This document shows, one piece after another, positions 35,354 to 44,565 of a DNA stretch of 64,000 bases (the stretch's first letter is position 1; every line of letters begins with the position of its first letter). The translations under genes and the position numbers were made by a program. The notes beneath the pieces are model-generated. The model worked only from the letters and a program-made list of their open reading frames with translations. It did not search any database and had not been told where the DNA came from. Origin of the DNA: Pseudomonas nabeulensis (GTDB taxonomy: Bacteria; Pseudomonadota; Gammaproteobacteria; Pseudomonadales; Pseudomonadaceae). The DNA lies in assembly GCF_004682045.1 (NCBI RefSeq), contig NZ_QUZT01000039.1:1-64000 (forward strand). The letters run 5' to 3'.

Positions 35354-35614
35354 ATGTCCTCTTTTGCTGAAATGATCGAAAACATCACCCCGGATATCTA
35401 CGAGAGCCTCAAGCTCGCCGTGGAAATCGGCAAATGGTCCGATGGCCGCAAGCTCACCGCCGAACAGCGCGAGCTGTCCCTGCAAGCGGTAATCGCCTGG
35501 GAAATCCAGAACCTGCCGGAAGACCAGCGCACCGGCTACATGGGCCCGCAGGAATGCGCGTCCAAGTCTGCGCCAGTACCGAACATCCTGTTCAAGTCGG
35601 ATGCGATCCATTGA
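35354..35614 (+). CDS. DUF1315 family protein (YeaC-like)
   Basis: An 86-aa protein beginning MSSFAEMIENITPDIYESLKL, with GKWSDGRKLT and QNLPEDQRTGYM, the conserved core of DUF1315/YeaC. Its function is unknown. AAGGAAGAG lies upstream of the ATG at 35354, and the frame further upstream belongs to the rhomboid gene end. The stop overlaps the likely TTG start of the next gene. Confidence 0.86.
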   Translation: MSSFAEMIENITPDIYESLKLAVEIGKWSDGRKLTAEQRELSLQAVIAWEIQNLPEDQRTGYMGPQECASKSAPVPNILFKSDAIH

Positions 35615-36441
35615 TTGAAATTGGTCGCGGTGCAGTCAGCAAAATGTCGGCGCAACTTGGTGAGCCGACCGTTCAATACGCGTTTCGCCTGGGCGATGTC
35701 GAGGTGCCGGTCAACCCGTTGATCGGCAGCCATATTCGCCTGGAGTATCTCGGTGCCATTCATTGCAGCCATTGCGGCCGCAAGACCAAGACCAGCTTCA
35801 GCCAGGGGTATTGCTACCCGTGCATGACCAAGCTGGCCCAGTGTGACCTGTGCATCATGAGCCCCGAGCGTTGCCATTATGACGCTGGCACCTGCCGTGA
35901 GCCGGGCTGGGGCGAGAAGTTCTGCATGACCGACCACGTGGTGTACCTGGCGAACTCGTCGGGGATCAAGGTCGGCATCACCCGCGCCACCCAGTTGCCC
36001 ACCCGATGGTTGGACCAGGGCGCGAGCCAGGCGCTGCCGATCATGCGTGTGTCTACACGCCAGCAGTCCGGTTTCGTCGAAGATGTGTTCCGCAGCCAAG
36101 TGGCGGACAAGACCAACTGGCGCGCCCTGCTTAAAGGCGACGCGGCGGCGGTGGACCTCAAGCACGTACGCGATGAGTTGTTTGCGTCCTGCGCCGAGGG
36201 CATCAGCGCATTGCAGGAACGCTTTGGTCTGCAAGCCATCCAACCGGTAACCGACATCGAGCCGATCGAAATCCGCTACCCGGTCGAGCAGTATCCGGCC
36301 AAGATCGTCAGCTTCAACCTGGACAAGAACCCGATTGCCGAAGGCACGCTGCTGGGGATCAAGGGCCAATACCTGATCTTCGACACCGGCGTTATCAATA
36401 TTCGTAAGTACACGGCCTACCAGCTCGCCGTGCATCAGTAG
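35611..36441 (+). CDS. DUF2797 domain-containing protein
   Basis: A 276-aa protein with the DUF2797 core: a Cys-rich zinc-finger-like N-terminal half (HCSHCGRKTK, YCYPC, CDLCIMSPERCHYDAGTC) and a GIY-YIG-like segment (VYLANSSGIKVGITRATQLPTRW). Members have no proven role. No ATG lies near the conserved N-terminus; the TTG at 35611, overlapping the DUF1315 stop (TTGA), restores the family N-terminus (IEIGRGAVSKM). The internal ATG at 35644 is the alternative. Translation is probably coupled to DUF1315. Confidence 0.82.
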   Translation: MIEIGRGAVSKMSAQLGEPTVQYAFRLGDVEVPVNPLIGSHIRLEYLGAIHCSHCGRKTKTSFSQGYCYPCMTKLAQCDLCIMSPERCHYDAGTCREPGWGEKFCMTDHVVYLANSSGIKVGITRATQLPTRWLDQGASQALPIMRVSTRQQSGFVEDVFRSQVADKTNWRALLKGDAAAVDLKHVRDELFASCAEGISALQERFGLQAIQPVTDIEPIEIRYPVEQYPAKIVSFNLDKNPIAEGTLLGIKGQYLIFDTGVINIRKYTAYQLAVHQ

Positions 36442-36454
36442 AAGGATGCCACCC

Positions 36455-39112
36455 ATGCGCACCGAACAACCGAAGATGATTTACCTCAAGGACTATCAGG
36501 CGCCGGACTACCTGATCGAAGAGACGCACCTGACCTTCGAGTTGTTCGAGGACCACAGCCTGGTCCACGCGCAACTGGTGATGCGCCGCAACCTTGAGCG
36601 CGGCGCTGGCTTGCCGCCGCTGGTGCTGGATGGCCAGCAGCTTGAACTGTTGAGTGTGAACCTGGCCGACCAGGAACTGACCGACGCCGACTACCAGTTG
36701 ACTGACAGCCACCTCACTGTTCAGCCGAAAACCGAGGCGTTTACCCTCGACACCACGGTGAAGATCCACCCGGAAACCAACACCGCCCTGGAAGGCCTGT
36801 ACAAGTCCAGCGGCATGTTCTGCACCCAGTGCGAGGCCGAAGGTTTTCGCAAGATCACCTACTACCTCGACCGCCCGGATGTGATGAGCATCTTCACCAC
36901 CACGGTGATCGCCGAGCAACATCGCTACCCGGTGCTGCTGTCCAACGGCAACCCGATTGCCAGCGGCCCTGGTGAAGACGGCCGTCATTGGGCAACCTGG
37001 GAAGACCCGTTCAAGAAACCGGCGTACCTGTTCGCGCTGGTGGCCGGTGACTTGTGGTGCGTGGAAGACAGCTTCACCACCATGACCAACCGCGAAGTGG
37101 CGTTGCGCATCTATGTCGAGCCGGAAAATATCGACAAGTGCCAGCACGCCATGACCAGCCTGAAAAAATCCATGCGCTGGGACGAAGAAACCTACGGCCG
37201 TGAGTACGATCTCGACATCTTTATGATCGTCGCCGTGAACGACTTCAACATGGGCGCCATGGAAAACAAGGGCCTTAACATCTTCAACTCCAGTGCCGTG
37301 CTGGCCCGCGCCGAAACCGCGACCGACGCTGCGCACCAGCGCGTCGAGGCGATTGTTGCCCACGAATACTTCCACAATTGGTCGGGCAACCGCGTGACCT
37401 GCCGCGACTGGTTCCAGCTATCGCTCAAGGAAGGCTTCACCGTCTACCGTGACTCGCAGTTTTCTGCCGACATGAACTCGGCCACGGTCAAGCGCATCCA
37501 GGACGTGGCATATCTGCGTACCCACCAGTTTGCCGAAGACGCTGGCCCGATGGCCCACGCGGTGCGTCCGGACAGCTTTATCGAGATCTCCAATTTCTAC
37601 ACCCTGACCGTGTACGAAAAAGGCTCGGAAGTGGTCGGCATGATCCACACCTTGCTCGGCGCCGAAGGCTTCCGCAAAGGCAGCGACCTGTACTTTGAGC
37701 GCCACGACGGCCAAGCGGTGACCTGCGACGACTTTATCAAGGCCATGGAAGACGCCAACGGCGCCGACCTCAGCCAGTTCAAGCGCTGGTACAGCCAGGC
37801 CGGTACGCCACGTCTGGCCGTCAGCGAGTCCTACGACGCGGCGGCCAAGACCTACAGCCTGACTTTCCGCCAAAGCTGCCCGGAAACCCCGGACAAGGTG
37901 GAGAAGCTGCCGTTCGTGATTCCGGTAGCAATGGGCTTGCTGGACGGGAAGGGCGCCGCTATCGCGCTGCGCCTGGCCGGTGAAGCAACCGCGGGCGAGA
38001 CCTCCCGCGTCATCTCGGTCACCGAAGCCGAGCAAACCTTCACCTTCGTCGATATCGCCGAACAACCGCTGCCTTCGTTGCTGCGTGGTTTCTCGGCGCC
38101 GGTGAAACTGAGCTTCCCGTACAACCGCGACCAGCTGATGTTCCTGATGCAGCACGACAGCGACGGCTTCAACCGCTGGGATGCCGGGCAGCAATTGGCG
38201 GTGCAGGTACTGCAAGAGTTGATCGCCCAGCACCAGGCAGGTCAGCCGCTCAAGCTGGATCAGCGCCTGATCGACGCACTGCGCACGGTGTTGAGTGATG
38301 AGTCGCTGGATCAGGCAATGGTCGCAGAAATGCTGTCCCTGCCAAGCGAAGCCTACCTGACCGAAATCAGCGAAGTAGCGGACGTGGATGCCATTCACGC
38401 CGCCCGCGAATTTGCCCGCAAGCAACTGGCCGATAACCTGTTCGAAGGCTTGTGGCTGCGCTACCAGGCCAACCGTGAGCTGTCGAAGCAAACCGCCTAC
38501 GTGGCGGCGGCCGAGCACTTTGCCCGTCGCGCCTTGCAGAACATTGCGCTGTCGTACCTGATGCTCAGCGGCAAGCCGGAAGTGTTGGCGGCGACGCTGG
38601 ATCAGTTCGACACCAGCGACAACATGACCGAACGCCTGACCGCGCTGGCGGTGCTGGTGAATTCGCCGTTCGAAGCCGAGAAAGCCCAGGCACTGGCGGT
38701 GTTCGCCGAAAACTTCAAGGACAACCCGCTGGTCATGGACCAGTGGTTCAGCGTTCAGGCTGGCAGCACCTTGCCGGGCGGGCTGGCGCGGGTGAAGGCG
38801 TTGATGGAGCACCCAGCGTTCAACATCAAGAACCCGAACAAAGTGCGTGCATTGATCGGCGCATTTGCCGGGCAAAACCTGATCAACTTCCACGCGGCGG
38901 ACGGCTCGGGTTACCGCTTCCTGGCGGATCTGGTCATCCAGTTGAACGGCTTCAACCCGCAGATCGCCTCGCGGCAGTTGGCACCGCTGACCCGCTGGCG
39001 CAAATACGACAGCGCGCGGCAAGCGCTGATGAAGGCGGAGCTGGAGCGGATTCGCGGCTCGGGTGAGCTGTCGAGTGATGTGTTTGAGGTGGTTAGCAAG
39101 AGCCTTGCGTAA
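36455..39112 (+). CDS. pepN: Aminopeptidase N
   Basis: An 885-aa cytoplasmic M1-family zinc aminopeptidase that removes N-terminal residues from peptides. It has the substrate-binding MGAMENKGLN (GAMEN) motif and the zinc site HEYFHNWSGNRVTCRDWFQLSLKEG (HExxH plus downstream Glu, given here by its key residues), then the long helical C-terminal domain. Length agrees with E. coli PepN (870 aa). AAGGA sits 8 nt upstream of the ATG at 36455, which is better placed than the ATG at 36446. Confidence 0.95.
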   Translation: MRTEQPKMIYLKDYQAPDYLIEETHLTFELFEDHSLVHAQLVMRRNLERGAGLPPLVLDGQQLELLSVNLADQELTDADYQLTDSHLTVQPKTEAFTLDTTVKIHPETNTALEGLYKSSGMFCTQCEAEGFRKITYYLDRPDVMSIFTTTVIAEQHRYPVLLSNGNPIASGPGEDGRHWATWEDPFKKPAYLFALVAGDLWCVEDSFTTMTNREVALRIYVEPENIDKCQHAMTSLKKSMRWDEETYGREYDLDIFMIVAVNDFNMGAMENKGLNIFNSSAVLARAETATDAAHQRVEAIVAHEYFHNWSGNRVTCRDWFQLSLKEGFTVYRDSQFSADMNSATVKRIQDVAYLRTHQFAEDAGPMAHAVRPDSFIEISNFYTLTVYEKGSEVVGMIHTLLGAEGFRKGSDLYFERHDGQAVTCDDFIKAMEDANGADLSQFKRWYSQAGTPRLAVSESYDAAAKTYSLTFRQSCPETPDKVEKLPFVIPVAMGLLDGKGAAIALRLAGEATAGETSRVISVTEAEQTFTFVDIAEQPLPSLLRGFSAPVKLSFPYNRDQLMFLMQHDSDGFNRWDAGQQLAVQVLQELIAQHQAGQPLKLDQRLIDALRTVLSDESLDQAMVAEMLSLPSEAYLTEISEVADVDAIHAAREFARKQLADNLFEGLWLRYQANRELSKQTAYVAAAEHFARRALQNIALSYLMLSGKPEVLAATLDQFDTSDNMTERLTALAVLVNSPFEAEKAQALAVFAENFKDNPLVMDQWFSVQAGSTLPGGLARVKALMEHPAFNIKNPNKVRALIGAFAGQNLINFHAADGSGYRFLADLVIQLNGFNPQIASRQLAPLTRWRKYDSARQALMKAELERIRGSGELSSDVFEVVSKSLA

Positions 39113-39117
39113 ACCCC

Positions 39118-40236
39118 ATGGTGTTTGACTCGCCCCTCGACGCCTACCAACACGCCATCACCCAGCAGGGCTTCGTCGCCGACGATGCCCAGCGCCGGGC
39201 GGTGGTGGCGTTGCAAGCCTGTCATGAGGCGCTGCACCAAGGTCGCTCGCCCATCACTGGCGTCTATTTGTGGGGCCCCGTGGGCCGTGGCAAAACCTGG
39301 TTGATGGACCAGTTTTACCAAAGCCTTCGGGTGCCCGCGCGGCGTCAGCACTTTCATCACTTCATGGGCTGGGTGCATCAGCGTTCGTTCCAGCTCACCG
39401 GGACCCACGATCCCTTGCAGGCCCTGGCCAGGGAACTGAGCCGGGAAGTGCGTGTGCTGTGTTTCGATGAGCTGTTCGTCAACGACATCGGCGATGCGAT
39501 CATCCTCGGCCGGTTGTTCCAGGTGATGTTCGAGGAAGGCGTGGTGATGGTCTGCACGTCCAACCAGCCGCCCGACCAGTTGTATGCAGGTGGATTCAAT
39601 CGTGAGCGGTTTTTGCCCGGGATTGCGGCGATCAAACGGCATATGCAAGTGGTGGCGGTGGATGGCGGCGAGGATCATCGTTTGCATCCGGGGGTTGAGG
39701 TGCAGCGCTATTGGGTGAATCAGCCTGATGCGCTGGCCGGGGTCTTCAAGCAGATGACTGCAGGGCAGGCCGTTAGCAGCGGCCCGGTCACGGTGGGACA
39801 TCGTTCGATTGTTGCCGTGCAGTCCAGCGACAGCGTGCTCTGGTGTCGTTACGCCGATTTGTGCGAGCAACCCTTGGCCGCAATGGACTTCATGCTGTTG
39901 TGCGACCGCTTCAAGGCGATCCTGCTGGGGGAAGTGCCCAACCTGAGCGCACAAAAGCGTCCGGGGCGGATTGCCCGTGGTACTGAAGACGGTGCCGAAC
40001 GGGTGGTGGCGGGTGATCGCGAGCTGCCGGAGCTGTCGGTGCACGACGACAGTGTGCGCCGGTTTATCGCGCTGGTGGACGAATGCTACGACCGTAAGGT
40101 GCCGCTGTTCATCGAAGCCCAGGTGCCGCTGGAAAACCTGTATACCGAGGGGTATCTGGAGTTTCCTTTCCGGCGCACGTTGAGCCGCCTGCGGGAGATG
40201 CAGTTGCAGCGTTTTCACGCGGATATTTGTGGTTAA
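39118..40236 (+). CDS. zapE: Cell division protein ZapE (AFG1-like ATPase)
   Basis: A 372-aa P-loop ATPase. Walker A GPVGRGKTWL is near residue 50, Walker B is VLCFDELFVND, and the family segment TSNQPPDQLYAGGFNRERFLPGI follows. ZapE modulates Z-ring stability during constriction under oxygen-limited or stress conditions in E. coli. It begins 5 bp after pepN, so they are probably co-transcribed. Confidence 0.88.
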   Translation: MVFDSPLDAYQHAITQQGFVADDAQRRAVVALQACHEALHQGRSPITGVYLWGPVGRGKTWLMDQFYQSLRVPARRQHFHHFMGWVHQRSFQLTGTHDPLQALARELSREVRVLCFDELFVNDIGDAIILGRLFQVMFEEGVVMVCTSNQPPDQLYAGGFNRERFLPGIAAIKRHMQVVAVDGGEDHRLHPGVEVQRYWVNQPDALAGVFKQMTAGQAVSSGPVTVGHRSIVAVQSSDSVLWCRYADLCEQPLAAMDFMLLCDRFKAILLGEVPNLSAQKRPGRIARGTEDGAERVVAGDRELPELSVHDDSVRRFIALVDECYDRKVPLFIEAQVPLENLYTEGYLEFPFRRTLSRLREMQLQRFHADICG

Positions 40237-40321
40237 TCTTCTTCATCTGCCAGCAACTCCACGCTTACAATCGTGCCCTTCAAAGGGAATCGATCCCTTG
40301 TAGTCGTGATCGAGGAAGGCA

Positions 40322-40813
40322 ATGGACACCCCAGAAATCCTGGTGCTGCAAGCCAGCTACAGCAACGCCGTGCATGCCGAAGCGATCGGTGTGCTGCTCA
40401 ACCAATACGCACAAGACCCCATGGGCGGTGGCCATGGCCTGCCCGCCGATCTTCTGGAGCAACTGCCCGCAGAGTTGGCCAAGCGCCCCCATGCCTTCAG
40501 TGTGTTGGCGTTTGTCGGCGGTGAGCCGGCGGGCCTGGTCAATTGCTTTGAAGGCTTCTCGACGTTTGCCTGCCGGCCACTGGTCAATGTGCATGATGTC
40601 GTGGTCGCCCAGCCATTTCGCGGCCTGGGCCTGAGCCAGAAGATGTTGCAGAAGGTCGAGGAAATTGCCCGTCAGCGCGGTTGCTGCAAGATTACCCTGG
40701 AAGTACTGGAGGGCAACGCTATTGCCCAATCGTCCTATCGCAAGTTCGGATTTGATGATTCGATATTTGATCCGGCCCACGGACGTATGCTGTTCTGGAG
40801 CAAGCCGCTTTAA
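40322..40813 (+). CDS. GNAT family N-acetyltransferase
   Basis: A 163-aa acetyl-CoA-dependent acyltransferase with the acetyl-CoA binding segment VVAQPFRGLGLSQKML near residue 95 and a following beta-strand KITLEVLEGNAIAQSSYRKFGF, the standard GNAT core. AGGAAGGC lies upstream of the ATG. The substrate is not predictable. It has its own upstream space of 85 bp after zapE and ends before a terminator. Confidence 0.88.
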   Translation: MDTPEILVLQASYSNAVHAEAIGVLLNQYAQDPMGGGHGLPADLLEQLPAELAKRPHAFSVLAFVGGEPAGLVNCFEGFSTFACRPLVNVHDVVVAQPFRGLGLSQKMLQKVEEIARQRGCCKITLEVLEGNAIAQSSYRKFGFDDSIFDPAHGRMLFWSKPL

Positions 40814-40826
40814 TAAGTAACCGGCA

Positions 40827-40857
40827 AATAAAAAAGGCGCCATTCAATGGCGCCTGG
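40827..40857 (-). terminator. Terminator between GNAT gene and small exported protein gene
   Basis: GGCGCCAT-tca-ATGGCGCC (40836-40854) is an 8-bp stem. On the minus strand it is followed by TTTTTTATTT, a good terminator for the small exported protein gene; the plus-strand tail is weaker but may also serve the GNAT gene. Confidence 0.82.
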
Positions 40858-40859
40858 TT

Positions 40860-41081
40860 TTAACCTTTCGGTTGTTGTTCCGTGGTGGATTGTTCCACGC
40901 TGACCTTCTTGAGGTCCTTGCCGTCGGCAGACGCCGTTTGTTCGGTGGTTCCGTGGGTCTTTTGCTGCATGAAGGTGAAGTTGTTATAGAACTCCTTCGA
41001 ACGCTCCGAGCCGCCCTCGGCAAAGGCGGCGGCAGAGGTGAGGGTCATCAGGCTGGCAAGCATCAGGGTGGAGAGTTTCAT
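40860..41081 (-). CDS. Small exported protein of 73 aa (AEGGSERS type)
   Basis: A 73-aa protein with a clear signal peptide (MKLSTLMLASLMTLTSAAAFA, cleavage before EGGSERS) and a hydrophilic mature part of about 52 residues rich in Gln, Thr and Lys. The AEGGSERS sequence at the mature start recalls short Pseudomonas periplasmic proteins sometimes grouped with the PtrA N-terminal region; that link is tentative. It stands alone with its own terminator. No function is assigned. Confidence 0.7.
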   Translation of the reverse strand: MKLSTLMLASLMTLTSAAAFAEGGSERSKEFYNNFTFMQQKTHGTTEQTASADGKDLKKVSVEQSTTEQQPKG

Positions 41082-41227
41082 GGCAGTATTCCCAGTTTAA
41101 GTAATAGGTGTCCGGACGCGTCGTGATCCGTTTGATGACGCGACTGTAGGGCTATCTTATTAAGTGGGAATTAACCTGGAAGTGCCCCGAAGTTAACAGT
41201 TTTGTTAACGTCGGGGCAGTTCGTTGC

Positions 41228-42970
41228 TTATTTAAGTACAACGTCTGCCGGATTGGCTTTGTTGGGGTTGAGCATGCTGAAGTCGATCAGCGGTTTCGCC
41301 TGGCGCGCATAAGGGTCGCCGATCAGTTGTGGGCGTGCCTTGAAACTATCACTGACCAGGCTCTTGCTGCGGTCCAGCTCATTGAAGCTCAGCCCGGCCA
41401 GGTCGGCCCAGGTGTGGATCAATTGTGAGCTGCTGTAAGGCCGTTGCAGGTCTTCGGCGAATTTCCAGTCATGGGTTTCGCGCCATTTCGGTGAGGCGTA
41501 GGCCATGAACGGGATGGTGTACATCGGCGCCGTCGGCTTGGCTTCGTTGCGCCCCAGGGTGGCGTGGCCGGCGGAGTCGAATACGTCTTCACCGTGGTCC
41601 GACAGGTACAGCAGGAAGCCATTCGGGTCGGTCTTGGCGTAGTCCTTGATCAGGCTCGACACCACGAAGTCGTTGTACAGCACCGCATTGTCGTAGCTGT
41701 TGTAGATCGGCAGTTGCGCATCGCTGACGCCGTCCGGCACACCTTGGCGGCCGGTGAATTTGTCGAAGGTCGGCGGGTAGCGGTACTGGTAGCTCATATG
41801 GGTGCCCAGCAGGTGCACCACGATGAACTTGCGTTCGGTCGGGTCGGCCAGGGCCTTGGCGAACGGCTCGAGCACGTCGCCGTCGTATTGGCGAGCGTTC
41901 TGGTTGCGGTTGTTGTTGAGGTACACCTGTTCGTCGGCCTGTTCGGAGAAGGTCGTGAGCATGGTGTTGCGCTTGGTCATGGTCTGCTGGTTGGTGATCC
42001 AGTAGGTCTTGTAGCCTGCCTGTTTCATCACGCTGACAATCGACGGCGTCTTGAGGTACAGGTCCGGGTTCTCCTCGTCGGCGAACGTCAACACCTGTTG
42101 CAGCGCTTCGATGGTGTAGGGGCGCGGGGTGACGACGTTGTTGAACACCGCCAATTGGTCGCGCAGCTTGTCCAGTTCCGGCGTGGTATTGCGCGGATAG
42201 CCGTAGAGGCTCATGCGCTGACGGTTGGTCGATTCGCCGATCACCAGCACCAGGGTCGACGGTTGGCCGGCCATGCTGTCCTGGAGATTGGTCAGCGGCG
42301 GAATATGGCTGGCGCTGTCGAGCATGTCCTGCATGCTGTCCAATTGTTGGGTATAGCGGTGGTAGCCGACGAGCATCTGCCACGGCACGGCCGGCTCGAT
42401 ACGCGCTTCGAAGCGCTCGATGGCATCTTCCATGGTAGCGCTGCGGGCAATCTGCTTGACCAATGGATAGCCGACCACGGCGACCAGGATCGCGGTAGCC
42501 GCCACCAGTGCCTGGCCGCGCGGCAAGTACACCGGGCGTAGGCGGGTCCACAGGAAAATGGCGAAGGCAGTGTGGGCGATAAACGCCAGCACGATCCACC
42601 AGGCAAAGTATTGAGTGGCGTATTCGCCCGCTTCAGAGATGTTCGATTCGAACATGATGAAGATGACGCTTTGCGAGAATTCCTGCTGATAAATGAAGAA
42701 ATAGCCCAGGCTGGCCATGGAACAGGCCCACAGCACGACGCCGATCAAGGCCGCGAGCAAGCGCGTTCGGCGCGGGAATACGAGGACGGGGGCCAACCAC
42801 AACGCGCTCATGAAGAACGCTTGGCGAAAACCGCTGAAACCAGACGTACCGCTGATCTGAATCAGCAGCTGGGTAATACCCGAGAAGTACCAGAAAAATA
42901 CAAACAGCCAGCCGAGGCCAGCCCAATCAAAGCCTTTCGCAGACGTAGTGCTGCGTTTGAACATCGCCAT
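41228..42970 (-). CDS. cptA: Phosphoethanolamine transferase CptA-like
   Basis: A 580-aa inner-membrane enzyme with about five N-terminal helices (WLFVFFWYFSGITQLLIQ first) and a periplasmic alkaline-phosphatase/sulfatase-fold domain. Motifs include LVIGESTNRQRMSLYGY, a Thr nucleophile candidate in RPYTIEALQ and YLSDHGEDVFD with metal ligands. The family transfers phosphoethanolamine to LPS heptose or related envelope sugars; CptA is the closest match by length and pattern, with EptA-type lipid A enzymes the alternative. The ATG at 42970 has GGAG 6 nt upstream; the ATG at 42991 has no ribosome-binding site. Confidence 0.86.
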   Translation of the reverse strand: MAMFKRSTTSAKGFDWAGLGWLFVFFWYFSGITQLLIQISGTSGFSGFRQAFFMSALWLAPVLVFPRRTRLLAALIGVVLWACSMASLGYFFIYQQEFSQSVIFIMFESNISEAGEYATQYFAWWIVLAFIAHTAFAIFLWTRLRPVYLPRGQALVAATAILVAVVGYPLVKQIARSATMEDAIERFEARIEPAVPWQMLVGYHRYTQQLDSMQDMLDSASHIPPLTNLQDSMAGQPSTLVLVIGESTNRQRMSLYGYPRNTTPELDKLRDQLAVFNNVVTPRPYTIEALQQVLTFADEENPDLYLKTPSIVSVMKQAGYKTYWITNQQTMTKRNTMLTTFSEQADEQVYLNNNRNQNARQYDGDVLEPFAKALADPTERKFIVVHLLGTHMSYQYRYPPTFDKFTGRQGVPDGVSDAQLPIYNSYDNAVLYNDFVVSSLIKDYAKTDPNGFLLYLSDHGEDVFDSAGHATLGRNEAKPTAPMYTIPFMAYASPKWRETHDWKFAEDLQRPYSSSQLIHTWADLAGLSFNELDRSKSLVSDSFKARPQLIGDPYARQAKPLIDFSMLNPNKANPADVVLK

Positions 42971-43131
42971 CCAGCGCTCCAACCCGGTCATTTTTCAGTC
43001 GGCGCGCAGAGGTGCACGCAACAGAGGCCGCCCTTGCATGGGGCGGCCCTTGGGGGCGGGAGTATCGGGAGGGGCGTGTGAAAACTTTGTGAGATTTTTG
43101 TAGCCGTTATCTTACAAAGTGATGACCGGGC

Positions 43132-43311
43132 TTAGCAGAGCAGCGGCTGTGCGCCAGCGGGCTGGTCCAGCTGGGCTTGGATGATGTGGGCACGCAGACG
43201 CAGGACTTCCTGTTGCAGTTGTTCGCGCTCGTCTTTCAACTGGCGCAATTCATCGCGGCGGATAGTGACGTAGAGGGTCTGTGGCGGACGGGTCATCTGT
43301 GCTGTGCTCAT
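43132..43311 (-). CDS. Small coiled-coil protein (59 aa, DUF6026-like)
   Basis: A 59-aa frame beginning MSTAQMTRPPQTLYVTIRR, then a heptad-like helical segment (RQLKDEREQLQQEVLRLRAH, about residues 23-42) predicted to form a coiled coil. GAGG precedes the ATG by about 7 nt. The TLYVTIRRDELRQLK start resembles a small conserved Pseudomonas family (tentatively DUF6026). It lies upstream of cptA on the same strand, separated by about 160 bp with a GC-rich hairpin at 43026-43048. Role unknown. Confidence 0.65.
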   Translation of the reverse strand: MSTAQMTRPPQTLYVTIRRDELRQLKDEREQLQQEVLRLRAHIIQAQLDQPAGAQPLLC

Positions 43312-43581
43312 TGCTTACCTCGCAAATAGCCGGTGTGTTGCGGTGTGCCAGAACGCTTGAGTCTAGGTTCTCGGCAGCAGTCGGAAGCAATGATGAATTC
43401 TTTTTCGGGGCAATGGAACTTTTTTATTTTTGGTGGTCCTGTGACTTTTACTGAGGTGATGGTGAAACGATGGCAACTTTTTGTCATGAAACTACACGGA
43501 TATGCACCTGACTAACCCTCATTAGCCTCATTGCGCTATAAACTATGTCACACATTTTTTAAGCAGTAGGAGCATCAGCAC

Positions 43582-44565
43582 ATGCAACTGGGGATTATCG
43601 GACTAGGCCGCATGGGCGGGAATATTGCACGGCGCCTGATGCTCAATGGGCATACCACCGTTGTTTACGACCGTAACGAAGCATTTGTCAAAGGCCTGAG
43701 CGAAGAGGGCGCCACCGGCGTTGCCGATCTCAAGGCCCTGGTTGCCGGGCTGCAAAAGCCTCGCGCCGTATGGGTGATGTTGCCGGCAGGCGCGCCCACC
43801 GAAGACACCATCAATAAACTGAGCGAGCTGCTGGAAGACGGTGACGTGATCATCGACGGTGGCAACACCAACTATAAGGATGACGTCCGTCGCGGCAAGG
43901 CATTGGCCGAGAAAGGCCTGCACTATGTCGACGTCGGCACTTCCGGCGGCGTGTGGGGCCTGGAGCGTGGCTATTGCATGATGATCGGTGGCGACACCGA
44001 GACCGTGCAGCGCCTGGACCCGATCTTCAAGACGCTGGCGCCAGGCCTGGGCAATATCCCGCGCACCAAGGATCGCAAAGACAGCGCTGACCCGCGCGCT
44101 GAGCAGGGCTACATCCATGCCGGCCCTGCGGGTTCCGGGCACTTTGTGAAGATGATCCACAACGGCATCGAATACGGGATGATGCAGGCGTTTGCCGAAG
44201 GTTTCGACATCCTCAAGACCAAGAATTCGGAAAACCTCCCGGAAGACCAGCGTTTCGACCTCAACGTGGCCGATATCGCCGAAGTCTGGCGCCGTGGCAG
44301 CGTGGTCTCGTCCTGGCTGCTGGACCTGACCGCCGATGCCTTGGCCACCGACCCGAAACTCGACGGCTACTCCGGCTCCGTGGCCGACAGTGGCGAAGGC
44401 CGCTGGACCATCGAAGCCGCCATGGAACAAGCCGTGCCGGTGCCGGTGCTGTCTACGTCGCTGTTCGCCCGTTTCCGCTCGCGCCAGCAGAGCACCTACG
44501 GTGACAAAATGCTCTCTGCCATGCGCTTCGGCTTTGGCGGCCATGTGGAGACTTCCAAAAAATGA
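43582..44565 (+). CDS. gnd: 6-phosphogluconate dehydrogenase, decarboxylating (short form)
   Basis: A 327-aa cytoplasmic enzyme converting 6-phosphogluconate to ribulose 5-phosphate. N-terminal Rossmann motif GLGRMGGNIARRL, the family loop DGGNTNYKDD, the catalytic region GTSGGVWGLERGY and the substrate segment GPAGSGHFVKMIHNGIEYG are all visible. It belongs to the shorter class often associated with NAD preference (family knowledge; cofactor not shown here). AGGAG precedes the ATG. Its stop overlaps the zwf start (ATGA), so the two oxidative pentose-phosphate enzymes are made from one coupled transcript. Confidence 0.93.
   Translation: MQLGIIGLGRMGGNIARRLMLNGHTTVVYDRNEAFVKGLSEEGATGVADLKALVAGLQKPRAVWVMLPAGAPTEDTINKLSELLEDGDVIIDGGNTNYKDDVRRGKALAEKGLHYVDVGTSGGVWGLERGYCMMIGGDTETVQRLDPIFKTLAPGLGNIPRTKDRKDSADPRAEQGYIHAGPAGSGHFVKMIHNGIEYGMMQAFAEGFDILKTKNSENLPEDQRFDLNVADIAEVWRRGSVVSSWLLDLTADALATDPKLDGYSGSVADSGEGRWTIEAAMEQAVPVPVLSTSLFARFRSRQQSTYGDKMLSAMRFGFGGHVETSKK

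Noticed and set aside
37418..39022. 534-codon minus-strand frame opposite pepN
   Set aside because: Shadow of pepN; composition typical of antisense translation.
43026..43048. GC-rich hairpin upstream of cptA as a terminator
   Set aside because: The stem (GGCCGCCC/GGGCGGCC) is stable but has no T tract on either strand, so termination is not supported.
43333..43515. 60-codon plus-strand frame upstream of gnd
   Set aside because: Composition looks non-coding, no conserved motif, and it sits in an AT-richer promoter region.
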